From Paraglaciecola sp. L1A13 (GTDB lineage: Bacteria > Pseudomonadota > Gammaproteobacteria > Enterobacterales > Alteromonadaceae): a stretch of DNA of 64,000 bases. The stretch is from positions 4,774,001 through 4,838,000 of the forward strand of contig NZ_CP047024.1 in NCBI RefSeq assembly GCF_009796745.1, written 5' to 3'. The notes beneath the pieces are model-generated. The model did no database searches, was not told the origin of the DNA, and saw only the letters and a list, made by a program, of their open reading frames with translations. A program made the position numbers and the translations under genes. Below are positions 1 through 8,818 of this stretch, piece by piece (the stretch's first letter is position 1; each line of letters begins with the position of its first letter).

Positions 1-461
1 AAGGCAAAGAAATGCAGCGTAGTATGGATCGCCAAAAGATAGAAAATGACTTTATCGCTGCTGCCAATTTTATTAAGCAGCACGAGAAAACAACTGATAA
101 ATTAGGTGTGGTCGGTTTTTGTTTTGGGGGTTACATCAGTAATTTTTTAGCCGCTAAAATACCCGACGTAATTAATGCAGCGGTGCCGTTTTATGGTACT
201 CCCGCCGCCGAAAACTTAGTGAGTCAGGTCAAAGGACCACTATTGCTTAATTTCGCTGAAAACGACAGCCGAGTAAATGCAAGTTGGCCAGCATACGAAA
301 GCACATTAAAAGCCAATGGCGTGGACTACGAAGCGCATATTTATCCCGGCACCCAACATGGTTTTCATAACGACTCTACCAGCCGCTATGACCCAAAGGC
401 AGCGGAGTTAGCATGGTCTCGCACCGTCGCTTTCTTTAAGGCTAATCTGCTTAACAGCTAA
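1..461 (+). CDS. Dienelactone hydrolase family protein, 5' end cut by window edge
   Basis: The frame is open to the left edge, so only the C-terminal 150 or so residues are visible; the Met at position 12 is probably internal. The nucleophile elbow GFCFGG has the Cys typical of dienelactone hydrolases (G-x-C-x-G rather than the G-x-S-x-G of ordinary esterases). It is followed by an Asp in AENDSRV and the catalytic His in TQHGFHN, in the order and rough spacing of the Cys-Asp-His triad. The family hydrolyses carboxymethylenebutenolide-type lactones, although many members have unknown substrates. The gene ends just before a bidirectional hairpin terminator. The family is clear; the substrate is not known. 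Confidence 0.85.
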   Translation, partial: GKEMQRSMDRQKIENDFIAAANFIKQHEKTTDKLGVVGFCFGGYISNFLAAKIPDVINAAVPFYGTPAAENLVSQVKGPLLLNFAENDSRVNASWPAYESTLKANGVDYEAHIYPGTQHGFHNDSTSRYDPKAAELAWSRTVAFFKANLLNS

Positions 462-465
462 ATAA

Positions 466-500
466 AAAGGGCTGGACATATAATACTTGCCCAGCCCTTT
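466..500. terminator. Bidirectional intrinsic terminator
   Basis: Perfect 10-bp arms AAAGGGCTGG (466-475) and CCAGCCCTTT (491-500) enclose a 15-nt loop. A-rich and T-rich flanks allow it to act for both converging genes, the hydrolase on the plus strand and the CotH lipoprotein on the minus strand. Confidence 0.8.
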
Positions 501-523
501 AATACATTGTGTAAGTAACTTAA

Positions 524-3100
524 CTAACGACTACAGAAACCATTTCCGTTGCCTGCTGATGCGATAGTGCCATTTAGCTGCTGTGTCATGTTTTCTACTC
601 GATAATTGATGAACGATGTTAATCCGTAAAAGCTCCCCACTGTGGTGGTTTGATTTTGCTCATATTCAGAAAATGAGTAAAAAGCGGTCGGATCATTAGC
701 CACATGTTCACCAATAAGTGTATCTATATCTGCTACTCGCTCAGCAAATGCACTGCTAGAGAGTGGTCCATCAATGAGTTGATTTAAGTAAGCATGGTAC
801 GTATCTAGGTTATCACTGCTGGCTAATGCAAGCGCCACTAGGGGTTTATCGGCAAGCGCTCCGTCAGTGGGCTCATCGATATACAATTCGCGAATATCAG
901 CACTGTTGCATCCTTGACTAAAGGAACCGAACGACTCGTTTAAATCCCAAGGCAACATAGTAAATACGTTATCTTGATCATAGATATAATAGTTATGGGC
1001 AAGCGAGCCGTGATAACTATCAAGGTTCGATAACGACACGCTAACCGATAAATAACGCAACACAGAATCTTGGTCAATCACACTTAAACCATCGCTGTAT
1101 TCCATGTCATAAACGAAGTCCATAAATGCGCCGTTGTCTGAACTGTCTTCGTTAGTCTTTAATTCAACACCGCTGTAACTCGAAAAGTTGTCATCTATAT
1201 ATTGTAAATCGCTACCGGTGCCATCAGGTTTGTATAAATCGCCATTAGTATTACTGAAATGCTTAGCAAGAAACTGCTCATTGACAAACTCCACCAGCAA
1301 ATACAGTCCTTTCAACTCGCCATTCACATAGACATTAACGTAGCTATGATCAGGCGCCGCCACGCCCATTTCGTCCATCAATTCGTAGGCTATATACTCG
1401 CGCATATAAGATGGGTCGTTGTACATATTATTGAGCACAAACTTCTTCATGCCCAATAGCTTCTGGCCGCTCACGTATTCATTCACATCTATATTAAAAC
1501 TAAAGCGTTCGCTATTCGATTGGTAAACAGATTGCAGGCTTGAATTACCCTTAGTGCGTATTGCTACTTCATCCAGCGTTACGCCTTTAAAAGTAACCGA
1601 TGTAATGTGATATTCTTCATCTAAGGCATTATCGAGTAAGTCTTGCCATTGATCTTCGTCGATTTCAAAATAAATAGACTCCACTACATCTTTGGCGTAG
1701 ATATCAGGCAGTTGATTGGCCGTCCCCTGTGTGACAGCCAGCGTGTTGATCGCCCAACTTCCGTCCGTTGAAAGGCCATAGCTGTATCCTTGTGAAACAT
1801 CGCTTTCTTGCCACTCTAAATAATCGACTGTCTCGTCATTTTTGATTAAGCTCAGTTCGTCCTCTTTACCTAGCTTAAAGGGCACATAGTCACTGCCAGG
1901 GTCTTCGTCGGTGGCATAGATTACAATATATCCACCCGCTTCAAGGGTAACCTCAGGCAAGGTGACAGGGTCGATATCATCACTGCTATCAAGCACCTGA
2001 TAATCACTCAGCAGGATAGCGCTGGCGCTGTTGTTATATAGCTCAAACCAATCATTGCCGTCATCTTCAGCCGAGGCCACGACTTCGTTGATGACTAGTG
2101 GACCATGACTGGCTGAACTGTTGGCTGCCACAGGCGTAGCCGCGAGAGTAGCCGTTGCATCGCTGCCATCTGGATATCGACCATAACTAAACCCGATTAG
2201 CGCCTCGCCACTATCCCAGCTAAGCTGGTCAATTAAATCTGTATCAAGAAACAAGCTGACTTCATCAGATGAGCCCAGTTTAAAGCCAACTGTAGCAAAA
2301 TCGTCTAGTTCATCAGTAGTGGCATACACTCGGTAGAATTCCCCCGCGGCAATGGTTACATCAGGCAATGAGAATAACTCCCCCCCTTCGTCACTAACGG
2401 AATAATCCCCTAAGAAAACAGCGTCGTCGCCTGAGGCGTAAAACTCAATCCAGTCGTATCCATCATCAGCGTCTTTAGCAACAACTTCATTAATACGCAG
2501 CTGGGCATCGTTGTTAATAATGGTATCCGTTACCACTACATCTTCAGTCAACTCTTCATTGGCCGTACCTTGAGTGGGTAACATGGTTTGCGCACTACCC
2601 GTGCCATCAACATACAGACCATAGCTATAGCCTTCTTCGGCCTCACCGTCTTGCCAATCTAATTGGCTGATCAGCGTATCGCTCTCATACAGATAAACCG
2701 CGTCATCGCCGCCCAATTTAAAAGTCACATAGTATCCGTCATCAGGGGGCGTATCACTTTCATCGATGGCTTGAATAACTATAAATTCGCCAGCAGACAA
2801 GGCTATTTCCGGCAGGGCTTGAAGGGCGTGATCGGCACTATCATCTACCAGCGAGTAAATAGACAGGTCGGCAATATCTGTATTCGCGTAGAGCTCAATC
2901 CAATCATTGCCATCATCTGTTGCTGCAGCGACAATTTCATTCACAACCAATGCCAGCGACGTGCTCTCATCAGTGTCGCTATCATCAACAATAATCTCAC
3001 TCTCGGTGCTATCAGAGGACGAATCAGAAGAACCACACGCGCTTAACGAGGCAGTTATCATTAAAACCACTAAAAGCTGATATATGCTGGATCGGGTCAT
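524..3100 (-). CDS. CotH-family lipoprotein with three lamin-tail domains
   Basis: 858 residues. It starts with a lipoprotein signal peptide (lipobox LSAC, Cys22) followed by a Ser/Asp-rich linker. Three similar modules at about residues 49-185, 199-325 and 333-463 each open with a VNEIVA / INEVVA core followed by D-D-G-x-D-W-x-E-[LF]-Y, the hallmark of LTD (lamin-tail) domains used for surface adhesion or docking. Residues about 470-835 resemble the CotH kinase-like domain: a VESIYFEID opening, KFVLNN, the YMREY helix, ELKGLYLLVE, GDLYKPDG and the LPWDLNESFG motif. CotH proteins are atypical protein kinases in spore coats; in Gram-negative bacteria the role is unknown. The likely location is the outer membrane or cell surface. 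It appears monocistronic, with its 3' end at the shared terminator. Domain assignment is by motif reading. Confidence 0.8.
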   Translation of the reverse strand: MTRSSIYQLLVVLMITASLSACGSSDSSSDSTESEIIVDDSDTDESTSLALVVNEIVAAATDDGNDWIELYANTDIADLSIYSLVDDSADHALQALPEIALSAGEFIVIQAIDESDTPPDDGYYVTFKLGGDDAVYLYESDTLISQLDWQDGEAEEGYSYGLYVDGTGSAQTMLPTQGTANEELTEDVVVTDTIINNDAQLRINEVVAKDADDGYDWIEFYASGDDAVFLGDYSVSDEGGELFSLPDVTIAAGEFYRVYATTDELDDFATVGFKLGSSDEVSLFLDTDLIDQLSWDSGEALIGFSYGRYPDGSDATATLAATPVAANSSASHGPLVINEVVASAEDDGNDWFELYNNSASAILLSDYQVLDSSDDIDPVTLPEVTLEAGGYIVIYATDEDPGSDYVPFKLGKEDELSLIKNDETVDYLEWQESDVSQGYSYGLSTDGSWAINTLAVTQGTANQLPDIYAKDVVESIYFEIDEDQWQDLLDNALDEEYHITSVTFKGVTLDEVAIRTKGNSSLQSVYQSNSERFSFNIDVNEYVSGQKLLGMKKFVLNNMYNDPSYMREYIAYELMDEMGVAAPDHSYVNVYVNGELKGLYLLVEFVNEQFLAKHFSNTNGDLYKPDGTGSDLQYIDDNFSSYSGVELKTNEDSSDNGAFMDFVYDMEYSDGLSVIDQDSVLRYLSVSVSLSNLDSYHGSLAHNYYIYDQDNVFTMLPWDLNESFGSFSQGCNSADIRELYIDEPTDGALADKPLVALALASSDNLDTYHAYLNQLIDGPLSSSAFAERVADIDTLIGEHVANDPTAFYSFSEYEQNQTTTVGSFYGLTSFINYRVENMTQQLNGTIASAGNGNGFCSR

Positions 3101-3340
3101 GAAAATATCTCCGCAATCAAAATTATAAAATCAATGAGCGAAACCTAACAAATAAGTGGGTAGTAACCGTGCAGTAAATAAGGAGATTTAACGCAGATGC
3201 CCTGAGACCCCCTTTCGTGCAAGCAATCCACTAAGGAGCCCACAAACAGAAGTTATCAAAGAGTATTAAAGGAACGCGGCTACCGCGCAGGCACAAATGT
3301 AATAGCAATCCTCAAAGCCAGTTAGTTAGCAAGGGGGCTT

Positions 3341-3368
3341 TGCTCTGTTATTTGGGATTAACAGAGCA
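3341..3368 (-). terminator. Stem-loop at the 3' end of the HdeD-like gene
   Basis: Perfect 10-bp arms TGCTCTGTTA and TAACAGAGCA flank an 8-nt loop, just downstream of the stop of the minus-strand gene. No U-tract follows in that direction, so it may be an mRNA-stabilising hairpin rather than a full intrinsic terminator. Confidence 0.5.
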
Positions 3369-3375
3369 TATTGGC

Positions 3376-3939
3376 TTATTTGTCAGAATTAAAATAGCTG
3401 GCTTGACGGATCAATGCCCATCCTGCAAATACAAAATTTATCCCTACCATCAAACCCAATACCCAACTAGCATTGCCAGATATATCCGATAAAATAATGA
3501 GCCCTAACGCGACAGATATTAGGCCGCTAAAAAGCAACCACAAAGAAGTCGATGTTGACCACTGCTGTATTGCCAGCATAATTTTGAATATACCTTCAAT
3601 CAAAAATAAAATGGTCAGTAGCACCGTAATAGTGACGGCCCCTTGCATAGGGTTAACTAATAACATCAAGGCAATACAACAATAAAGCACACCAATCCCG
3701 ATCTCCCACCAAAAGCGACTGACGCCTTTGCTACGAAAAGCGTGCAAAATTTGCGTTACGCCCCCGAGCATGATTAACCAACCGAGCATTAATTCAATGG
3801 CAAGTGTCGCAGCTATAGGCAAAAGTAGGGCGATAAAACCCAGTACCACTAAGATAATACCTGTATTGCGTATAGCCTTAACGTGCAGTTGCATAAATTC
3901 GTTAAATTTGATGTTCATTTGCTCTTTTTTCGCGCTCAC
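3376..3939 (-). CDS. HdeD family (DUF308) membrane protein
   Basis: 187 residues, made almost entirely of hydrophobic segments: about six transmembrane helices arranged as hairpins (GIILVVLGFIALLLP, LGWLIMLGGVTQI, IGVLYCCIALMLLV, VLLTILFLIEGIF and so on). The G-x-L near each helix start and the R-x-x-W in the third segment are typical of HdeD/DUF308 proteins. E. coli HdeD is an inner-membrane acid-resistance protein; most homologues are uncharacterised. The longest start is GTG at 3939 with AAGG upstream. An internal ATG at 3918 (sequence MNIKF) is also plausible and would not remove any membrane segment. It is a single gene, divergent from the flavoprotein gene on the other side of a 418-bp intergenic region. 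Confidence 0.75.
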   Translation of the reverse strand: MSAKKEQMNIKFNEFMQLHVKAIRNTGIILVVLGFIALLLPIAATLAIELMLGWLIMLGGVTQILHAFRSKGVSRFWWEIGIGVLYCCIALMLLVNPMQGAVTITVLLTILFLIEGIFKIMLAIQQWSTSTSLWLLFSGLISVALGLIILSDISGNASWVLGLMVGINFVFAGWALIRQASYFNSDK

Positions 3940-4357
3940 AACGTTTGCCTTCTTTTGTCAGGTAATAATCAAGCTCTCAAAATACCACGGTATTGAATGC
4001 TACATGGCGTAAAATGGTCAGTTTTTCAAACTGCGCAATTCTTCTCCGCGCACTGTTCACAGCGATCCGGTAAGTTATCCCGTCATTATGCTTAAGTGAC
4101 TATCTACTTCTCACCTCGCTTTATGTATGGAATCGCAAAAACGCGTGTAATTATTTCTCAGAACAAGAAAAAACTAGCCCCCGAGCGCGATATCCAATCG
4201 GAACATCCAGAAAGTATTTGCCAGAATACCCTGCTCAGTATCCCTACAGTGCGTATGTTTACAGGTGTATTATTTACACCTAGGTCAAAAATATAATAGG
4301 CATAACATCTGCTTAGGTAGTTGAACGTTTAGCACCTCATTCCATAAAGCGGGTCAT
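3940..4357. other. Divergent intergenic region, HdeD-like / flavoprotein genes
   Basis: 418 bp between two divergent genes. A plus-strand open frame (4096-4296) exists but has no family signature or convincing ribosome binding site. The only structured element seen is the palindrome at 4263-4281, listed separately. Promoters for both genes presumably lie here. Confidence 0.5.
4263..4297 (+). promoter_or_regulatory. Candidate operator and -10 element before the flavoprotein gene
   Basis: A perfect inverted repeat AGGTGTA-N5-TACACCT (4263-4281) lies 10 bp before a perfect TATAAT (4292-4297), 60 bp upstream of the ATG at 4358. A protein bound to the palindrome would cover the -35 region, where no good TTGACA match is seen. 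That arrangement would suit an activator or repressor site. The regulator is not known. Confidence 0.4.
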
Positions 4358-6073
4358 ATGAACAAATTACGTATTGCGTTGATTGGCGGCGGGCCCAGTG
4401 CGCTCACGATCGTTAGAAAATTATTGTGCTCACAGCCGCAAATATTTGCACTCGATATATTTGAACGCAATGCGTCTCTGGGAAAAGGTATGCCCTACAG
4501 TGCCCAGGGCGCATCTCTTGAACACATTACTAACGTGTCATCCGATGAACTCTCACCTTTCGACGAAACGTTAGAAGAATGGCTAGGTAAACAAAGTCAT
4601 AAAATGCTCGCTAACTATGGTATCGATAAAACAACATTGCATGCTAAACATGTGGTTCCTAGGCTATTATTTGGTCTTTATTTAGAGCAACAATTTAGCG
4701 CTTTGCTCGATGAATGCGCCGAAAAAGGGTTAACCACTCATGTACATCTCAACAGTGAGGTGGTGGATATAACATCCGCTAAAAATGACAATACCAGCGA
4801 TGTGCAGCTAGCAAATAAAAGTGTGAAAGGCTTTGATAAAGTGATTATTTGCACGGGCCATGTTTGGCCAAAACAGCAAGAAGCAAAGGTAGCTGGCTAC
4901 TATGACTCTCCTTACCCACCCGCAAAATTAAGCAAAAAATATAATCATCCCGTAGCCTTAAAAGGCAGTTCATTAACCGCCATTGATGCCATTCGTTCAC
5001 TTAGCACAGCAAATGGACAATTTTACGAAGACCAAGGGCAACTCCGTTATAAGGTAGATAACGATGTGCCCAATTTTAAGATTGTTATGCATTCACTAAA
5101 TGGTTTGTTACCCAATATTCGCTTTCATTTAGACGACCCGTTGGTTTCAGACGATGGCATGCTGACGCAGCAACAGATAGCCCAGCACATGGCTGAAAAT
5201 GACGGATTTTTGAGTCTCGATTTTATGTTTGAACATAATTTCAAATTGGTATTGCAGCAAAAAGACCCACTTTTTTATGAAAAAATTGTCGATAAAAACC
5301 TTGAGAGTTTCGCGCAATGGATGCTTGAATCAAGGAAAGCCTTCGAGCCTTTTACACTCTTTAAAATAGAATATTTGCAGGCCGAGCAGTCAATTAAAAA
5401 TGAAAACTCCTTACAATGGAAAGAAGTACTGGCGCTGCTCAGTTTCACCCTTAATCACCCAGCAAAATATTTATCTGCCGAGGATATGACCCGCTTACAT
5501 AGTGTGTTGCTGCCCTTAATTGGCCTTATGATAGCGAACGTGCCCCAATCGTCTGCAGAGCAACTTTTGGCCCTACATCATTGTGGTGTACTTCAGGTTA
5601 TTCCCGTTGATCGTGACAGTTATCTGCAAGTCCACGGGGATAACCAATTCGACTACCATTATCAAAATGAAAGTCATCAGCCAATAACACAAAGCTATGC
5701 AACGTTTGTGGATTGTACAGGCCAGCAACACCTGGAGAATGATGCATTTCCATTTAAGTCCATGTTTAGCCATGAGCCAGTATTGCCCGCGAAAGTAAGA
5801 TTTAAAGATAAACAACAAGGGGAAGAGGAATTAGCAAAAGGTAATAAGAATGTAAACCTAGGCAGTGATGAGCACTACTACCTCACCTTAAAGGGATTAG
5901 CGATCAACGATTACTTTCAGCCAATATTGGCGGATGGCTCACCGAGCAATCGATATTTTGTAATGGCGGTGCCGTTTATCAGCGGTTTTAACCCTGATTA
6001 TTCCGGTTTTGATTTTTGCGATCAGGTTTCAAACATTATCGTGGATAAGCTCTGTGAAGAAGTGTCCCAATGA
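4358..6073 (+). CDS. FAD/NAD(P)-binding protein (NAD_binding_9-like)
   Basis: 571 residues. The N-terminus has a Rossmann dinucleotide-binding motif (IALIGGGPSA) followed by IFERNASLGKGMPYS and NVSSDEL. This pattern is characteristic of the FAD-NAD(P)-binding family PF13454 (HpnW/OG1-like proteins), not of classical monooxygenases. A second nucleotide-associated motif is KVIICTGHVWP near residue 165, and a late FVDCTGQQ precedes the substrate-side domain. No membrane segment or signal peptide is seen, so it is probably a cytosolic flavoprotein. The substrate is unknown. It stands alone: the convergent neighbour begins 3 bp after its stop, with no terminator visible between them. Confidence 0.7.
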   Translation: MNKLRIALIGGGPSALTIVRKLLCSQPQIFALDIFERNASLGKGMPYSAQGASLEHITNVSSDELSPFDETLEEWLGKQSHKMLANYGIDKTTLHAKHVVPRLLFGLYLEQQFSALLDECAEKGLTTHVHLNSEVVDITSAKNDNTSDVQLANKSVKGFDKVIICTGHVWPKQQEAKVAGYYDSPYPPAKLSKKYNHPVALKGSSLTAIDAIRSLSTANGQFYEDQGQLRYKVDNDVPNFKIVMHSLNGLLPNIRFHLDDPLVSDDGMLTQQQIAQHMAENDGFLSLDFMFEHNFKLVLQQKDPLFYEKIVDKNLESFAQWMLESRKAFEPFTLFKIEYLQAEQSIKNENSLQWKEVLALLSFTLNHPAKYLSAEDMTRLHSVLLPLIGLMIANVPQSSAEQLLALHHCGVLQVIPVDRDSYLQVHGDNQFDYHYQNESHQPITQSYATFVDCTGQQHLENDAFPFKSMFSHEPVLPAKVRFKDKQQGEEELAKGNKNVNLGSDEHYYLTLKGLAINDYFQPILADGSPSNRYFVMAVPFISGFNPDYSGFDFCDQVSNIIVDKLCEEVSQ

Positions 6074-6075
6074 CG

Positions 6076-6573
6076 CTAACTAGATTCATTCTTGCTCAGC
6101 AGTCGTATATCATCTAATGAAGCGATACGGATATGGGTTTGGTAGTAATATTTGCTGCTGCGCTTACCGTTAAAGGCAAACCAAATTTTGACTTGCGCCA
6201 ACTCACCTTTAACAAAAATCTGTTTATTTAAAAAATAAGTTTTGGGTGACGTTTTGTGTTTCTGCTCAAATTCAGCAGCCAGCTTAGGCGGGATCACCAC
6301 AGTGATATTTCTTGGGTCGCGGTAATCATACTCAGTATTTAAAAACACACGCCCTATTATGTCTCCTGTAGCTTTTACTTTGAACACACCCACGGTCTCT
6401 AACGTTTTTGGATAAAGTGCAGCGGCTAAACCGCGATACGTCATGGTGTCGGTCTTATCGCTGGCTGCATCAACTTGCACAGGTTGGGTTAGTGAAGAGT
6501 TACTGCCCTGAGTTGATGAAGTACTACTGCAACCTGCTATAAAAAGTACCAACAACACTGTCCATAATCGCAT
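6076..6573 (-). CDS. Small putative lipoprotein
   Basis: About 165 residues. The start chosen is ATG at 6573 (MRLWTVLLV), preceded by GAGGGA; a longer TTG frame from 6588 lacks support. The signal peptide ends in a lipobox FIAGC (Cys15), so the mature protein is probably lipid-anchored. The mature region has a Ser/Thr-rich linker and then a single soluble domain with several aromatic residues near the C-terminus (KIWFAFNGK, KYYYQTHIRI). I do not recognise a family. It lies downstream of the MFS gene on the same strand with an 83-bp gap and could be co-transcribed. Function unknown. Confidence 0.6.
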   Translation of the reverse strand: MRLWTVLLVLFIAGCSSTSSTQGSNSSLTQPVQVDAASDKTDTMTYRGLAAALYPKTLETVGVFKVKATGDIIGRVFLNTEYDYRDPRNITVVIPPKLAAEFEQKHKTSPKTYFLNKQIFVKGELAQVKIWFAFNGKRSSKYYYQTHIRIASLDDIRLLSKNESS

Positions 6574-6656
6574 CTTTCTATCCCTCAACCGTTACCTATA
6601 AGCGTGAAAAATTAACCGTCAACTATATTAAAGTGTAAAGACCAGCGACTACAATG

Positions 6657-7925
6657 TTACTTGTTCGCTGTTTGAGCCTTTAAGTTATCTTCTGTCGTGT
6701 CCGATTCATCTTCATCTTCATTTTCAAGGCCCATCTCGACGACTTCCTGGGTAGTACTTCGCATATTTACAAACGGCTCATAATGCTCTCTGGCCACATC
6801 GTGGAAGCGAATACGGTATAACGTCCAGCAAGCCAAAATCGACAGCGCCACACCCGACACCATAAACAGTGCCATATGGGTATACCCCAACAAAAACGAA
6901 ACAATAAGTGGCCCAAGAATACTGCCAACGCTATTCATCATTAACACACCACTACCTACCTCCATAATAGACAGATCAGTGTTGTCATTTGCATGAGCTA
7001 GGCACAAAGAATATAGCGGGAAGCTCAAACCACCTAACAAAAACATGGTCACATAAATTACTTCAGGCGTGCGGCTATCAAGCATAATGGCTGCAATACT
7101 GGTTAATACGGCAATAACGGCCAAACCGGTTATCACGTAGCGCCTGTCTATACGGTCAGATAAACGGCCAACGGGCAATTGCAATGCCGTGCCGCCCAAT
7201 ATAGTCACCGCCATAAACACACCTACTTGCCCTGCACTCAACTGATTGGCATCCGCTATCACTGGCCCTAACGCCCAAAAACCACCGGTCACTAGCCCAC
7301 CAAAAAACGCTCCCACCATGGCCACTTGCGATACAGCAAATAAACGCCTAAAGCTGAAGCTAACTGCAGGTATGGGCTGCGGAGCAGCTCGCCTAGTTAA
7401 GCCAACAGGTACAATACCCAATACCAGTAAAGCAGCCGCCAACATAAATAAACCGGCGTAACCAAGATCAAAGCCAACCAATAACTGCCCCACGCAGATA
7501 GCTGAAAGCGAGATCACGGTATACACAGAAAGCACACTGCCTCTGTATTCAACGGATGTTTTATCGTTAAGCCAACTTTCGATCACCATATAAATGCCCG
7601 CAATGCCCCAGCCAATTAGGCAGCGAGCCACCAACCAAAGCACGAAATTATCCACCAAACCGATAAATAACAAGGACGAGGTAAACAACGCAATGAGTAC
7701 CGTAAACACCCTAATGTGACCAACCCTTGCCACAAGGCGCGGAACCGTCAAGCAACCCAAGACAAAACCGAGGAAATAGCTTGAGCCGATATAGCCTATT
7801 AAATCAGCCTCCCACCCTAAGCTAATAGCGTAAAGCGGCACAACGGTGAGCTGCAAGCCATGCCCCACAAGTAAAATGGCAGCAGAAAACAACAAAGAAA
7901 ACATGGACTTTAATAAGGTCGGCAT
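6657..7925 (-). CDS. Major facilitator superfamily transporter, YcaD-like
   Basis: About 422 residues with twelve predicted transmembrane helices in two six-helix halves. Motif A-like segments follow helix 2 (VPRLVARVGHIR) and helix 8 (GRLSDRIDRRYV), as in MFS_1 proteins. The N-terminal half resembles the YcaD subgroup (SYFLGFVLGC, ARCLIGWGIAGIYMVIESWLND). The C-terminal tail after helix 12 is rich in Glu and Asp and ends in the cytosol. The start chosen is ATG at 7925 (MPTLLKS); the longer TTG frame at 7937 has no ribosome binding site. The substrate is not predictable; related proteins are described only as putative exporters. A lipoprotein gene follows on the same strand. Confidence 0.8.
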   Translation of the reverse strand: MPTLLKSMFSLLFSAAILLVGHGLQLTVVPLYAISLGWEADLIGYIGSSYFLGFVLGCLTVPRLVARVGHIRVFTVLIALFTSSLLFIGLVDNFVLWLVARCLIGWGIAGIYMVIESWLNDKTSVEYRGSVLSVYTVISLSAICVGQLLVGFDLGYAGLFMLAAALLVLGIVPVGLTRRAAPQPIPAVSFSFRRLFAVSQVAMVGAFFGGLVTGGFWALGPVIADANQLSAGQVGVFMAVTILGGTALQLPVGRLSDRIDRRYVITGLAVIAVLTSIAAIMLDSRTPEVIYVTMFLLGGLSFPLYSLCLAHANDNTDLSIMEVGSGVLMMNSVGSILGPLIVSFLLGYTHMALFMVSGVALSILACWTLYRIRFHDVAREHYEPFVNMRSTTQEVVEMGLENEDEDESDTTEDNLKAQTANK

Positions 7926-7937
7926 AGCACGATCCAA

Positions 7938-8280
7938 TTCGAAATTTATCTTAAGCCACCGACAGTGACAGGTACAAACACTGACTCAAACAAGCTAAAG
8001 CAAAGTTGAGAGCGTTGAAATATTGAAGATCCACATAGTGGTGGTTTCAGCATATGAAGTCCAGAATGAATTTGAACTTACCCCAATAACAATCCGTTAG
8101 CCCGTTGATTAATGCACAACAAGGGTGAATATAAACTGGATGGAGTGTGACGTGGCCGGCCCCGCAATTAAATTTTTTTTAGACTAACTCTGGGGAGGGG
8201 GCGTTGAACGGTTTACGTTAAGAAATCAGCCTCACATGATGGGCGTCTTTGGGTGAGAGGCAGTTATTGGGGTTATGTGG
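7938..8280. other. Intergenic region without a gene
   Basis: No supportable reading frame. It includes a run of eight T at 8166 and a GGCCGGCC octamer near 8155. It separates the MFS gene from the attC-like cassette group and probably carries the MFS promoter near 7930-8000. Confidence 0.4.
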
Positions 8281-8373
8281 TTTTAACGCTTTGCCAAAGG
8301 GCAAATGCGAACCTTGCTGGGCTTTGCCCAGTGAATATTTTCCCCCGCCGCGCTTTTTGCGGCGAATTTAGGC
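8281..8373 (-). repeat. attC-like site (degenerate), downstream of the 109-aa gene
   Basis: In the minus orientation the segment opens with GCCTAAA, nearly the R-Y-Y-Y-A-A-C core, 6 bp after the stop of the 109-aa gene, and closes with GTTAAAA, nearly GTTRRRY. Nested hairpins lie between (CTGGGC AAA GCCCAG and TTCGCCGC AAAAA GCGCGGCG). This is the layout of an integron attC recombination site, but both core boxes deviate by one base. Confidence 0.35.
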
Positions 8374-8379
8374 AACTTG

Positions 8380-8709
8380 TTAACTACCAAACACATTAGC
8401 GGCGACCATAGTTAATAGAACTCCAAGACCGGCTGAGTATGCGAGTAAGCCTAATTTGCGAGCGTTGTTACACATGCAAACAAATTCAGCATTACCAGTT
8501 TGACCATATTGTCTTTTAAATATGAACTTCTGAAAGTTCCAATCTACATCATCCGTACCAAGAAGCAGACTAACAGCATCTAGGCTATACGATTTGAATA
8601 GAGCTGGGTCATTTTCCTTAATGTAAGTCCTAATTTTCCTCAATTCGATGCCATATTTAATCACGCCAATGACAAAGGTAAGCATAAAAATTGCTGCTAA
8701 TAGAGTCAC
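8380..8709 (-). CDS. Hypothetical small membrane protein (cassette-like gene)
   Basis: 109 residues. It starts with GTG at 8709, supported by AAGGA six bases upstream. One hydrophobic helix lies at the N-terminus (LLAAIFMLTFVIGVIKYG) and one at the C-terminus (GLGVLLTMVAANVFG), with a polar middle that carries CMCNNARKL. No family is recognised. It is flanked by attC-like hairpins on both sides, has the same strand as the neighbouring 90-aa gene and the 213-aa gene at 12.7 kb, and its stop lies 6 bp from the next core box, all as expected of an integron gene cassette. Function unknown. Confidence 0.55.
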   Translation of the reverse strand: MTLLAAIFMLTFVIGVIKYGIELRKIRTYIKENDPALFKSYSLDAVSLLLGTDDVDWNFQKFIFKRQYGQTGNAEFVCMCNNARKLGLLAYSAGLGVLLTMVAANVFGS

Positions 8710-8730
8710 GCGCTTTCCTTAGTATTTAAC

Positions 8731-8804
8731 GCTTAACGTATGAGTATTTTAGGAGCGCTTTTGGCCGAAGGCCAGCAAGTAAAATACCCGCCATTATGTT
8801 TTTG
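8731..8804 (-). repeat. attC-like site between two small membrane-protein genes
   Basis: Minus orientation: it closes with GTTAAGC, a full GTTRRRY match (8731-8737). The interior is a long hairpin with arms GTATTTTA / TAAAATAC and a GGCC-GAA-GGCC tip. The opening box at 8798-8804 reads CAAAAAC, which keeps only the AAC of the core consensus. It is therefore a probable but decayed attC. Confidence 0.45.
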
Positions 8805-8818
8805 TAAAAAAACATACT

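Noticed and set aside
2663..3046. Plus-strand 127-codon frame inside the CotH lipoprotein gene
   Set aside because: It is antisense to a well-supported gene, has no ribosome binding site and no domain; its length follows from the codon pattern of the real gene.
4096..4296. Plus-strand 66-codon frame upstream of the flavoprotein
   Set aside because: No domain, no ribosome binding site, and it runs through the promoter palindrome.
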